From Gammaproteobacteria bacterium (GTDB lineage: Bacteria; Pseudomonadota; Gammaproteobacteria; Pseudomonadales; Azotimanducaceae), in the NCBI GenBank assembly GCA_026705345.1, contig JAPPAV010000077.1, positions 1 through 64,000 on the forward strand: a stretch of DNA of 64,000 bases. Reading direction: 5' to 3'. The notes under the pieces are model-generated. The model was not told the origin of the DNA. It made no database searches and worked only from the letters and a program-made list of their open reading frames with translations. Below are positions 8,305 to 19,100 of this stretch, piece after piece (the stretch's first letter is position 1; every line of letters starts with the position of its first letter). A program made the translations under genes and the position numbers.

Positions 8305-8790
8305 ATGAAGATCGGCGTTGTCAGCGACACCCACAACAATCTCGGGAACGTCCGCGAGATCGTTCGCCTATTCAACGCCGCCGGCGTCGACCGCGTCGTA
8401 CATACGGGTGACATAACCAACGCCAAGACGCTGGATGTGCTGGCGGGTCTCGAAGCCCCCCTCTACGGTGTGTACGGGAACAACGATGTCGAACGCGAGA
8501 CCTTGGACGCGAGCGCGGTTCGGCACGCGTTCGTGTTCCGGGACCCGCCCTTGGAACTCGACTGGGCCGGCCGCCGCATCGTCGTCGTCCACGATCCCCG
8601 GGACCTACGGCATTTGCCCGACAGCGAACACCACCTGGCGCTGCACGGCCACACCCACATGGCTCGGTGCGAACGACAACAACAGACCCTGATCTTCAAT
8701 CCCGGCGAGTGCGCGGGCCACATGAAGGGTTACAACGCAGTTGGGGTGGTGGATCTCGTGACCCTCGACACGACGCTGCTCAAGTTCTGA
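8305..8790 (+). CDS. YfcE/MJ0936-type metallophosphoesterase
   Basis: A 161-residue calcineurin-like phosphoesterase with a complete set of metal-binding motifs in order: VSDTHNN, HTGDI, YGNNDVE, VVHD and LHGHTHMA. Members hydrolyse phosphodiesters or phosphomonoesters of unknown physiological substrates. The length is typical of single-domain YfcE proteins. It is preceded by the thiolase (98 bp gap) and followed after 33 bp by a glycosyltransferase. No functional link to either is evident. Confidence 0.85.
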   Translation: MKIGVVSDTHNNLGNVREIVRLFNAAGVDRVVHTGDITNAKTLDVLAGLEAPLYGVYGNNDVERETLDASAVRHAFVFRDPPLELDWAGRRIVVVHDPRDLRHLPDSEHHLALHGHTHMARCERQQQTLIFNPGECAGHMKGYNAVGVVDLVTLDTTLLKF

Positions 8791-8823
8791 TCGCCCTTCC
8801 TGGTTCGGCTATCCAGTGCGGTC

Positions 8824-10011
8824 ATGAAGGTTCTCATGGTCAACGACAACGACCCGGATGCGGTCGTTGGCGGCAGCGAACACTACATTGCCGATCTGAC
8901 CCATGCCCTTGAAGCCGACGGCCACGATGTCCATTGGTTCGCACTCTCGGAAGACCCCGCCCGGGTCGCCTCCGGGCGGTCTCGCAAGTGCGTGTTCCGG
9001 ATCCGCGCTACCACGCGATGGGTCGCCATCCGTCGCCGTGTGATCTTCTTTCGCGATCTGCACCGGGAACTCGCCGACTACGTCGCCCGTCTACGACCGG
9101 ATGTCATTCACCTGCACAACAACCACCGCTACCCCGTAAGCGTGCTCGCCGCCGCACGGGGGCACCGGATCGTGCAGACCGTGCACGACTATTGCGCGAT
9201 GTACCCGACGGCCAATTGCTCCCGTCGGCGCTCGTGCGCTGGCCGGTCCGTGTTCGTGGCGCTCGGTCATGGCTGTCTAACCTGGAAGCTTCTCGCCACC
9301 GAGTTCCTGCTGCTCTACGGCCGTCGATTCCTAGACCGCCGGTTCGTCGACGCCTTCATTGCACCCAGCCGAGACCTGGCCCTCCACCTCGATCGCATGG
9401 GCTACGCGCGCGTTCGCCATGTGCCGAACTTTCGGCTGCTGCCGGAGTCGGGAACGACACCACTGCCGGACGCCCAGGTGGTGCTGTACGCTGGCGCGTT
9501 GATCGCACACAAGGGGGTCGCCATGTTGCTCGACGCGTTCGCCGGGCTCGTCGGCGACGTGCCCCAGGCGGCGTTGTGGTTGGTTGGGAACGGCCCGGAT
9601 GCTGCCGATCTCGAGTCGTCGGTCAGGGCAAGGGGGCTTCGTGGGGTGCGGTTCCTCGGGCAACGATCCCCCGACGAACTTGCCGACCTCTACCGGCGCG
9701 CGCGCGTGGTCGTGATACCGAGCCTCTGGCTGGAAAACGCCCCGCTGGTCGCCATCGAAGCCGCGGCCTACGGCCGCGCGGTCATCGCCAGTCGGGTCGG
9801 TGGCCTGCCGGAACTCGTGGAGCACGGCAAAACCGGCTTCCTGTTCGACCGTGGCGATCGCGCCGGTCTGGCGGACAGGCTCCGTCTACTGCTGACCGAC
9901 CGATCCCTTGCCGAAACGCTTGGGGCAGCGGGCCGGGAGCAGTCCGCGAAACGCCTCTCGCCCATCCGGCACCTAGATCGAATCCTTGCGGTCTACGGGG
10001 CATCCCACTGA
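8824..10011 (+). CDS. Glycosyltransferase family 4
   Basis: A 395-residue GT-B retaining glycosyltransferase. The N-terminal acceptor domain starts MKVLMVNDNDPDAVVGGSEH with a glycine-rich donor loop. The C-terminal nucleotide-sugar domain has YAGALIAHKGVAMLLDAF, and ENAPLVAIEAAAYGRAVIAS provides the E-x7-E motif. It is cytoplasmic or membrane-associated and is expected to add a sugar to a lipid-linked glycan. The next gene, a GT2, starts 24 bp downstream, so the pair is probably co-transcribed. With the rml genes and the large sulfotransferase/GT it belongs to the surface-glycan region at 8.8-23.7 kb. The donor sugar is not predictable. Confidence 0.88.
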   Translation: MKVLMVNDNDPDAVVGGSEHYIADLTHALEADGHDVHWFALSEDPARVASGRSRKCVFRIRATTRWVAIRRRVIFFRDLHRELADYVARLRPDVIHLHNNHRYPVSVLAAARGHRIVQTVHDYCAMYPTANCSRRRSCAGRSVFVALGHGCLTWKLLATEFLLLYGRRFLDRRFVDAFIAPSRDLALHLDRMGYARVRHVPNFRLLPESGTTPLPDAQVVLYAGALIAHKGVAMLLDAFAGLVGDVPQAALWLVGNGPDAADLESSVRARGLRGVRFLGQRSPDELADLYRRARVVVIPSLWLENAPLVAIEAAAYGRAVIASRVGGLPELVEHGKTGFLFDRGDRAGLADRLRLLLTDRSLAETLGAAGREQSAKRLSPIRHLDRILAVYGASH

Positions 10012-10034
10012 GCCCGCGGGGTGCCCATCGCCAC

Positions 10035-11687
10035 ATGTCGCGCCTGCGCAGGCTTGCTCGAGTGGCGTTGAACATCCGCTGCGCCGTGCGCGCGGCCGGG
10101 GGCTGGACCGGCCTTTGCCGCCAGCTACTCGGTGCGAGACCCCAAGGCTGGCGTGATGTGTACGGCACCTTGATCGGCCTGTTGGCGATGGGCGGACGAC
10201 GGCGCGACCGCTGGTACAGACTATGGCTGGACCGAAACGAGGTGCGCGGCGCCGATACGGAATCGCGGCTGGCGGTGATTTCGTCCCCAGACGACACAAG
10301 GAACCTGGACGACGCCTGCGTGGGCGCGGTCTTTGTTCGTCCTCGGTACCGCCTTCACAACGCCGCATTGCCGGCCATGGCGAATGCCCTCGCCGAAGGG
10401 GCGGAGCTTGTCTACGGGGACGCCGACGAAATCGACTCGAAAGGCCGCCGGTGCCGCCCTTCCTTCAAACCGGACTTCTCGCTCGACCTTTTCCTGTACC
10501 AGGACTATCTGTCGGACTGCATCGCGGTTTCCCGGGAAGTACTCCACCGACTCCCGCCCTGGGACTTCGACGATCCACACGGGACGTTGCTGCGCTGGCT
10601 GCCCCGGGTTTCGCGGATCGTGCACCTGCCGCAGGTGCTCTCCCATGCCCTAGAGCCGCCCGTTGGCGCCCAAGAGCCGCCTCCGGCCCTCGCCGAGTAC
10701 CTGCGCACTTGCTACGGCGACCACGCAGCCGTCGAAACCGTCGCGACGCCCGGCGCTTCGCCGGTGCATTGGCGCTGCCGATTCGGTACGTCCCTGGAGC
10801 CGAGGGTCACGGTCGTCATTCCCACGCGCGACCGGCTGGATCTACTGCAGCCATGCGTCGACAGCCTCTTCGCCACCGACACCGCAAGCCACGTCGAGGT
10901 CCTCATCATCGACAACGGGTCCTCGGAGCCCGCCACACACTGTTGGCTCCGCGAAGTCCAACGGCAACACCTTTCGTTGCGCGTACTTGGTGACGACGGG
11001 CACTTCAACTGGTCGCGACTGAACAACCTCGGCATCGCTGCGGGGACCGGCGATGTCTTCCTATTCCTCAACAACGACACGCTGGCAATCGAGGACGGTT
11101 GGCTCGACCGACTCGCCGAGTACGCGCTGCGCGAGGACGTCGGTGCCGTGGGTCCGCTCCTGCTCTTCGCCGACGGCGCCGTCCAGCACGCCGGCCTTGT
11201 TGTTGGCCACGGTGACCAAGCGGACCCGATCTACCGCGGCACGGCGCCGGATTTCGAGGACCACGCCTTCGTCTCGCCACGGCTGCCACGAAACGTCGCG
11301 GCGGTCACCGGCGCTTGCCTGGCGACGAGCCGCAAGACCTTGGATGCCATCGGTACATTCGACGAAGACCTGCCCTTGGCAGGCGACGTCGAGTTCTGCC
11401 TACGGGCCTACGCCGCCGGTCGCGTCAACGTCTACGCCGGCGATGTCGCGGTCCGTCACCACGAGTCGGCGACCATCGGACGGCGATCGCACGGCACCGA
11501 CGCGGTGCGTCTCGGGCGCCTCGTTCAAGCAACCCTACCCCGGGATCCGTTCTACAACCCGAATCTCACCGGCATTGCCGGCGTCGGCCGTGGCGCGCCG
11601 GCATTCGCCCTGCTCCACGAGGATACGAGCGACGCCCACCTCGAGGCCAAGACGTCCAAACCACGACCGCCGCCAGTCAATGCGTAG
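10035..11687 (+). CDS. Glycosyltransferase family 2, two-part (550 aa)
   Basis: The C-terminal half (~residues 255-500) is a GT-A inverting glycosyltransferase: VTVVIPTRDRLDLL, IIDNGSS, LFLNNDT (the DxD-equivalent) and the acceptor-side block GDVEFCLRAYAAG. The N-terminal ~250 residues contain a second, degenerate GT2-like domain (YGDADEID, PSFKPDFSLDLFLYQDY) found in O-antigen and rhamnan-type polymerising enzymes. The ATG at 10035 is the first start after the GT4 stop; the longer open frame upstream only shadows the GT4 gene. Its role in surface polysaccharide assembly is inferred from context. Confidence 0.88.
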   Translation: MSRLRRLARVALNIRCAVRAAGGWTGLCRQLLGARPQGWRDVYGTLIGLLAMGGRRRDRWYRLWLDRNEVRGADTESRLAVISSPDDTRNLDDACVGAVFVRPRYRLHNAALPAMANALAEGAELVYGDADEIDSKGRRCRPSFKPDFSLDLFLYQDYLSDCIAVSREVLHRLPPWDFDDPHGTLLRWLPRVSRIVHLPQVLSHALEPPVGAQEPPPALAEYLRTCYGDHAAVETVATPGASPVHWRCRFGTSLEPRVTVVIPTRDRLDLLQPCVDSLFATDTASHVEVLIIDNGSSEPATHCWLREVQRQHLSLRVLGDDGHFNWSRLNNLGIAAGTGDVFLFLNNDTLAIEDGWLDRLAEYALREDVGAVGPLLLFADGAVQHAGLVVGHGDQADPIYRGTAPDFEDHAFVSPRLPRNVAAVTGACLATSRKTLDAIGTFDEDLPLAGDVEFCLRAYAAGRVNVYAGDVAVRHHESATIGRRSHGTDAVRLGRLVQATLPRDPFYNPNLTGIAGVGRGAPAFALLHEDTSDAHLEAKTSKPRPPPVNA

Positions 11688-11715
11688 TTGGCCCAACGAC
11701 GACAAGAGTAGCCGA

Positions 11716-12453
11716 CTACGGGCGGTCCCAACGATCGACAAAAGCGCGGATGCGTTCGGCATTGGTACCCAGATCGTGCATACCCATGCGGGACGAGGAC
11801 CGCAAGTCGACGACCGTCTCGTTGTCCTCGCGACGAACACGGATCGCCACGTCGTCCTTGAAGCCGAACCAGAACGTCGTGTCCGTTGCCTCTATGAGTC
11901 CGGTATCCGTGTTCTCACTGACAACGGCCCAGCCGAGTGCGCGGGCAACACCGACGGCCTTGCCGAAATTCTCATCGGCACCACCCGGTGCCCGGATTCC
12001 GACCAAGTCCGGATAGCCCCGGGCCTGCACCCGTGCTTCGTCCTCGGTGTAGACCAGCAGGTTCGCACCGTTAGCCCGGTTTGCTGCAATGTACTCGAAC
12101 ACCGGCGGATCGTCCCGGTCCGTCGTCACGTCGTTGGTCATCGGCAATGAAAGGGCCGCGTAGTACGGCCCCGTCACGCCAAGCACCAGAACGCTCGCCG
12201 CGAGGCCGATCAACGCTGGCATCCGATCCGCCCTCCGGCGGCGCGTGTAGACGAAAATCAACGTCGCAATACCGAGAACCAAAACGATCGTCGCGAGCAC
12301 GATGCTGCTGAACACTAGCGCCAAGCCGGTGTTCAGCTCCATCAGCCCGAAACGGTGTCCCAAGGCCCCGAACGGGAGCAAAGCCAACGCAATCGGTCCA
12401 ACGTAAAGCACGAACTTCGCCAACATCCCCGGCTTCCCCGCCTGCGCCATCAT
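11716..12453 (-). CDS. DUF1499 membrane protein
   Basis: A 245-residue protein with three hydrophobic segments in the first ~105 residues (LYVGPIALALLPFGALG, ALVFSSIVLATIVLVLG, LIGLAASVLVLGVTGPYY). A soluble DUF1499 domain follows, with the typical ending VDLRSSSRMGMHDLGTNAERIRAFV. The biochemical function of DUF1499 is unknown. It is convergent with the upstream GT2 gene (28 bp between stops) and divergent from the RmlB-like gene. Nothing ties it to glycan synthesis. Confidence 0.85.
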   Translation of the reverse strand: MMAQAGKPGMLAKFVLYVGPIALALLPFGALGHRFGLMELNTGLALVFSSIVLATIVLVLGIATLIFVYTRRRRADRMPALIGLAASVLVLGVTGPYYAALSLPMTNDVTTDRDDPPVFEYIAANRANGANLLVYTEDEARVQARGYPDLVGIRAPGGADENFGKAVGVARALGWAVVSENTDTGLIEATDTTFWFGFKDDVAIRVRREDNETVVDLRSSSRMGMHDLGTNAERIRAFVDRWDRP

Positions 12454-12573
12454 CGTCTCCCCGGTCTCAGCCTAGTCGAAAGGCCGCCGCCCATTATGCG
12501 TCAAACCGGCGGTGTAGCTCGGGAGCAGCAGTCAAGTAGAATGCGCCTTCCGCACACCCAGTCCGAAGGTAGC

Positions 12574-13650
12574 GTGTCCACGATCCTAGTCACCGGCGGC
12601 GCCGGTTTCATCGGCTCGAGTTTCGTCCGCCATTGGCTCGCCCATCACGCGAACGACCGCGTCGTGAACTACGACCTCCTCACGTATGCCGCCTGTCCGG
12701 CAAGCCTGGACGACGTCGTGGAACGCGAGGGCGACCGCTATGCCTTCGTTCAGGGCGACATACGCGACTACGACCTGGCTCTCGCCACCATTCGTGGCCA
12801 TGCCGTGGACGTGATCGTCAACTTCGCCGCCGAATCCCACAACAGCCGCGCCGTCGTCCAGCCGGAAACCTTCTTCACGACCAATGTCGTCGGCACCGTC
12901 CAACTCATGAGGGCGGCGCTCGAGGCGGGTGTGAGCCGCTTCCACCACGTCTCGACCTGCGAGGTATACGGAGATCTTCCGCTCGATGCGGACGACACGT
13001 TCGTCGAGTCGTCGCCCTTCGTGCCGAAGACGCCGTACAACGCGTCGAAGGCCGCCGCCGACCTGGCGGTAAACGCGTTCTTCGAGACCTACGGCCTGCC
13101 AGCGACGATCTCGAACTGCGCGAACAACTACGGTCCCTACCAGTTCCCCGAAAAGGTCATCCCACACTTCGTGGTAAGCGTGCTGAACGGCAAGCCAATG
13201 ACCCTCTACCGCGGCAGTCGAAACCGACGCGAGTGGCTGCATGTGGACGATCACTGCCGGGCAATCGAGACCATCATCGAGCGCGGCCGCCTTGGCGAGA
13301 TGTACAACGTGGGCAGCGGGCTCGAAGTGGACATCGAGGGTATCGCCGACCGAATTCTCGAAGTCCTCAATGCAGACCCCGCCTTGAAGTCCTACGTCCC
13401 CGACCGTCCCGGCCACGACCGGCGCTACCTCCTCGACTCGTCGAAGATCCGCTCGGAGTTGGGATGGCAGCCTCGCATCGACTTCGAGGCGGGCTTCGAG
13501 GCAACCGTCCACTGGTACCGCGACAACGTCCACTGGTGGCGAGGGCTGCTCGACCGCGTAGTTGTCGACGAGACGGGATGGCAGGACGACCCCGAAGACG
13601 TCGACGCTCCGCCCAAGTCTTCGGTCCCGCAAGCCGGGGCCATCGCCTAA
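12574..13650 (+). CDS. rfbB: RmlB-like dTDP-glucose 4,6-dehydratase (NDP-sugar dehydratase)
   Basis: An extended short-chain dehydrogenase: [11 protein letters not shown] for [14 protein letters not shown], and the YNASK catalytic Tyr/Lys pair. It is close to RmlB, which converts dTDP-glucose to the 4-keto-6-deoxy sugar on the way to rhamnose. The catalytic Asp of the STDEVYG motif is replaced by Cys (STCEVYG), and NSRAV replaces the usual DRS motif. Substrate or chemistry could therefore differ. GTG at 12574 gives the standard MSTILVTGG start; ATG 12541 adds 11 residues. rmlD, C and A lie 8 kb away on the other strand, and no second rmlB is in the window. Confidence 0.82.
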   Translation: MSTILVTGGAGFIGSSFVRHWLAHHANDRVVNYDLLTYAACPASLDDVVEREGDRYAFVQGDIRDYDLALATIRGHAVDVIVNFAAESHNSRAVVQPETFFTTNVVGTVQLMRAALEAGVSRFHHVSTCEVYGDLPLDADDTFVESSPFVPKTPYNASKAAADLAVNAFFETYGLPATISNCANNYGPYQFPEKVIPHFVVSVLNGKPMTLYRGSRNRREWLHVDDHCRAIETIIERGRLGEMYNVGSGLEVDIEGIADRILEVLNADPALKSYVPDRPGHDRRYLLDSSKIRSELGWQPRIDFEAGFEATVHWYRDNVHWWRGLLDRVVVDETGWQDDPEDVDAPPKSSVPQAGAIA

Positions 13651-13675
13651 GTCCGTCAATACCGAACGAACCCCC

Positions 13676-15030
<1,355 letters not shown>

Positions 15031-15034
<4 letters not shown>

Positions 15035-15552
15035 CCCGTGTCGTCATTTCAACCATCGGCAAGGACCGGCCAGGCATCGTCAATGCCATCGCGGAGATCG
15101 TCAACGATCTGAACCTCTCCATCGAGGACAGCCGCATGACCGTACTCGGCGGCGAGTTCGCGGTACTGATGTCGGTGGCCGGGGGCACGCTGCCATTGCA
15201 GCGCCTCGAAACCAAGCTGGGCAAACTCGCCGAGAAGCTCGACCTCGCCTTTCTCTTCCGACGTACCGCGATGCGAGACAACGTCGAAGGCCGAATTCCC
15301 TACACCGTCAGCGTCACCGCGATGGATCACCCGGGAATCGTGCATCGCGTGGCCAGCTTCTTCTCCTCCCAGAATATCAACATCTACAACCTGGACACCG
15401 TGACCGAGCGCGCCCCGCATACGGGAACACCGATCTTTTCCCTCGTCATGGAAGTGGAGGTGCCCCCCGAAATCCGGATCGTCGAACTTCGGGACAGCTT
15501 CTTCTACTTCTGCGACGATCACGACCTCGACGGAGAGTTGAGGCCGTCCTGA
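15031..15552 (+). CDS. GcvR-like double-ACT protein
   Basis: A 173-residue cytoplasmic protein with two ACT domains. The first begins [20 protein letters not shown], and the second has the segment [20 protein letters not shown]. This is the architecture of GcvR, which antagonises the GcvA activator of the glycine cleavage operon. ACT domains bind amino acids, here probably glycine or serine. It starts within the stop region of glycyl-tRNA synthetase (4-bp overlap), so both are made together; that pairing supports a glycine-sensing role. No gcvA or gcvTHP is in the window. Confidence 0.82.
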
Positions 15553-15575
15553 AGCGCCGGTTTAGCATTCCAGAC

Positions 15576-16175
15576 ATGTCTGAGCCCCAAGTCGAACACA
15601 TCCAGCGTCGAATTGAACACGCGAGGCGAGAATCTCGTAACCGGCATCCCGGGGGTGTCCTCTGGTTCACCGGCCTCTCTGGGGCGGGCAAGTCTACGCT
15701 CGCTTTCACCTTGGAAGAGTTCCTCTTCAACGACGGCTACCAGGTGTACGTACTCGATGGCGACAACCTGAGGGGAGGTCTTAGTTCCGACCTCCGTTTC
15801 ACCCACGTCGACCGTACCGAGAACGTCCGGCGCGCTGGCCAAGTCGCGGCCCTCTTTGCCGACGCCGGACTCATCTGTATCGCGGCATTCATTTCTCCGT
15901 ACCGCAGCGATCGCGCAATGGCCGCGATGAATGCCAAGCGCTTTCACGAAATCTATATCCGGGCGGACCTAAGGACTTGCGAACGACGTGATCCAAAAGG
16001 TCTTTACAAGCTCGCCCGGGCAGGGGAGATCAAGAATTTCACCGCAATAGACGACATCTACGAGGAACCGGAAAGTCCCGCTTTCGTTGTCGACACGACG
16101 GAGCTCACGATCGAACAGTCGCTTGCGTCGCTATCGCGCTTTGTTGCTGAGCACTTCCCACTAGGACGTTCTTGA
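15576..16175 (+). CDS. cysC: Free-standing adenylylsulfate (APS) kinase
   Basis: A 199-residue enzyme making PAPS from APS and ATP. The P-loop is GLSGAGKST, followed by LDGDNLRGGLSSDLRF, RTENVRRAGQVAALF, and a YEEPESPAF loop. All key elements are canonical, unlike the kinase domain of CysNC at 3172-5121. It lies in the glycan region, 24 bp after the GcvR-like gene, and its 3' end overlaps by 71 bp the end of the convergent sulfotransferase/glycosyltransferase gene, a direct consumer of PAPS. Dedicated PAPS supply for glycan sulfation is a reasonable inference. Confidence 0.92.
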   Translation: MSEPQVEHIQRRIEHARRESRNRHPGGVLWFTGLSGAGKSTLAFTLEEFLFNDGYQVYVLDGDNLRGGLSSDLRFTHVDRTENVRRAGQVAALFADAGLICIAAFISPYRSDRAMAAMNAKRFHEIYIRADLRTCERRDPKGLYKLARAGEIKNFTAIDDIYEEPESPAFVVDTTELTIEQSLASLSRFVAEHFPLGRS

Positions 16176-19100
16176 TAGCTAGAGCTGGTTCGAATCCGCG
16201 CCCGTAAACGTCACCGTGGATATCGTGGTTGCCGCGTACGGTCCAGACCCAGCGAAGCACAGCCAGCTCCGAGAGGCTGGCGCGCTGGATACTATACCGA
16301 GCGGCGGTCTCCAATGACTGCTCACGCATCTTCGCGCGTAGTGACCGATCTGTGATTAGCCGAGCGATCGTCGAGGACATGTCCTCAAACGACGCGGTGT
16401 CCACGAGAAAAGCATTCTCGCCGTCCACCGCGTACTCGGCTGCACCCCCGCGAGCCGGTAACACCGTCGCACAGCCGCACGCCATCGCCTCGAGCCCGGT
16501 CCTACCAAATGCCTGGTAGTCCGATAGATCGATGAAGATGTCGGACTCGCGCAGCAGGCGGGCCACGTCACGACGCGTGAGTATTCCGCGGTTCTCGAAC
16601 TCGAAATCCAGTTCGAATTCGGGGTCGTGGCGGCCAAGATCTTCGAGCGCATCGGTTTCGCAGCCAAACAGCAAAATACGAAGCCCGTCGAATCTGTGCG
16701 CCAGGTCTCGAAGTACCCGGAGCGTACGAAAGGGTGCCCTTCGGGGTGTCGCTGGACGAATCATGGCGCCCACTACGGGTAGATCTCCACTGGGTCGCTC
16801 TATGGAATAGAAGACATCGTGGTCAAGACTGGGCGTGACCCGGAAGACCTCGACGCCGTGGCGTTCGCGAACCGTTTGTCGAATCCAATCTGTCTTGGCC
16901 ATCAATGCCATGTTCGGCACTCGCGTATAGGATTCCAATGCGGTTGCGCGCGACATCGGGTCGTTTGGGAAAAACCACGGCTCGTAGTCTTGAACGTAGT
17001 AGACGTAGGCCTTTTCTGGCCATCGTTCCGCGATGGGTCCAATGAGTGCAGGCGTCGACCAGAGGGTGGCAACGATCACCCCGAAACCCTCCGCTGCGGT
17101 CAGTAGTTCCGCATCGGAGGCAAACACGATGAGACTGTCCGGCTCGAGAACGTCTGCATAGAAGCGATTCATCGATTCGGCGTGACGGCCGTCGACGGCG
17201 ACTCGTGCATCCACGCCGAGGGAACGCATCCCCGCGACCTCCTGCACGACGGAGTTCGCCCCCCCGCTGCCGCCTCTAACGGGGAGTACGAACAACACCT
17301 TCATGCCGCTATGCCGGGCACTAGACGCGGGCCACGAGCGACTACCAACTCCTGAGGGGGCTAGCGCGAAGAACGAGGACAGCCTTGAACGGATTAGCGC
17401 AAGAGCGGGGTTTCCCTTGAGGCCCTCCGTTCCTTCTTCGATCAGCTCCTTGCCATGTTTTTGCCAGACTGCCTTCCTTCCTTCTTCGGCCAAACGATCA
17501 CGTGCTTGCGTACCAAAACTCCTCGACTTGGCGTGGTACACGAAGCAATGATCCGCGATCGCGAGCTCAAAGCCCGCCTTTCGTGCCCGAATGCAGTAGT
17601 CGTTTTCCTCGCCGTAACCCTGCGGGAAGGCGTCCTCGTCGAGGTATCCAATCGCCTCGATGACCGCCCGCCGCATCAATAAGCAGAAGCCATTGAGGAA
17701 CTCCACACGCGGGAATACTTGCTCCGACACACGATGGACCAACTCGCCGTATTCGTCGACGTTGTAGCCAACGGGAAGATCGTTGACCTCCCATCCCCCG
17801 TCCTCGGCGAATCGTTCAGGGACCGACTGCCAACTCGCGGCATTCGAAAGTGGCCCCACGATGCCGAGCCGTTCATCGGTCTGCAGACATTCGAGCAGGC
17901 ACTCGACCCATAGCCGAGGCACGATCGTGTCGCTGTTGAGCAATACCACGTAGGACGCCGTGCCGGCGGCCAACCCCCGGTTTGCCGCTCGCGTATAGCC
18001 CAACGGCCCGTTGGTCTCGATCAGTTCGATGACCGGATGGCGCGCAGCGGTCTCGCGAAGCCATGCCGTGGTTTCCGGGGCGGAGCCGTCGTTGACCACG
18101 ATCAAGGTGAAATCGATCGCCGTACGAGACAGCACGGATTCCAGGCACCATCTAACGTCTTCCAACGCATTGTGGACGCAGACAACAATGTCCACGCGGG
18201 TCGCCGGCAGGTTCGGCCGGATCGGACGACAGCTCTCGGGACCCACCGACTCCTGCGTGTGGACCCGCGACATGGTGGTGCCCGCGAGGGCCGGTATGGT
18301 GGGCGGCGCAAGCCTCGACGGTTTCGCTAGCGCTTGGTTTGCCGCAGATCCATCGGCACTGGCTGTTGACGACGCGTTCGGCGAGGTACTTCGCACAATG
18401 TCCCCGCTCGCCCCCTTCAGATCACTAGGCATTGGAACGGCAGGACGTGTCGCCACGTCCGCATACGAACCCAAACGGTATTGCTCCACCAGAGTGGCCG
18501 CTGAGTCGGCAGCGGTCGCAGGCACCCTGCCACGCACGAGCCGACGAAGAGTTGAGACCACGAGGTTCCCTAACCGCCATCGCCATGATCCGACAATCCC
18601 TTCGAATATCGTCACCAGGGAATCAACATGGGCCGATAGTTCGTCCACCTGTTGCGCTCGCCGCTTCAGTTCCAGTCCCCGTTCCACCAACCGCACGGTC
18701 ATCTCCGCAGGGCGGCCCACGGGGCGGTCGAATATTTCGTCAACGGATGTCGCCGTCGTGGGCGCCAGTTCGGCCAGCTTTCTCGGAATGTCGTCGCGCG
18801 ACGCGGCGAATTCGCCGATGAGCTGCTCCTTGGCTCGGAAGCGCGCGCTCACCACGGTCAACTGTTCACCCACATCCCTCGGAACCCGGCGGAATGACAG
18901 CACGTACAGCGCGGAGACGACCGCACGACCCAGTCGCCACCTGCGCGTACCCAGCAAACCAACTAGGTCCGAATGCAGGGCCGAGGCCAAAAGCGAGAGC
19001 TCGGATGCCGCGTCCTTCCGGCGCCTCAGTTCGCGGTCCCAGCGAGAGGTCAAATCGCGTACCAACGATTGCCGATCCGCGACTTCCTCCGATGCCCGCA

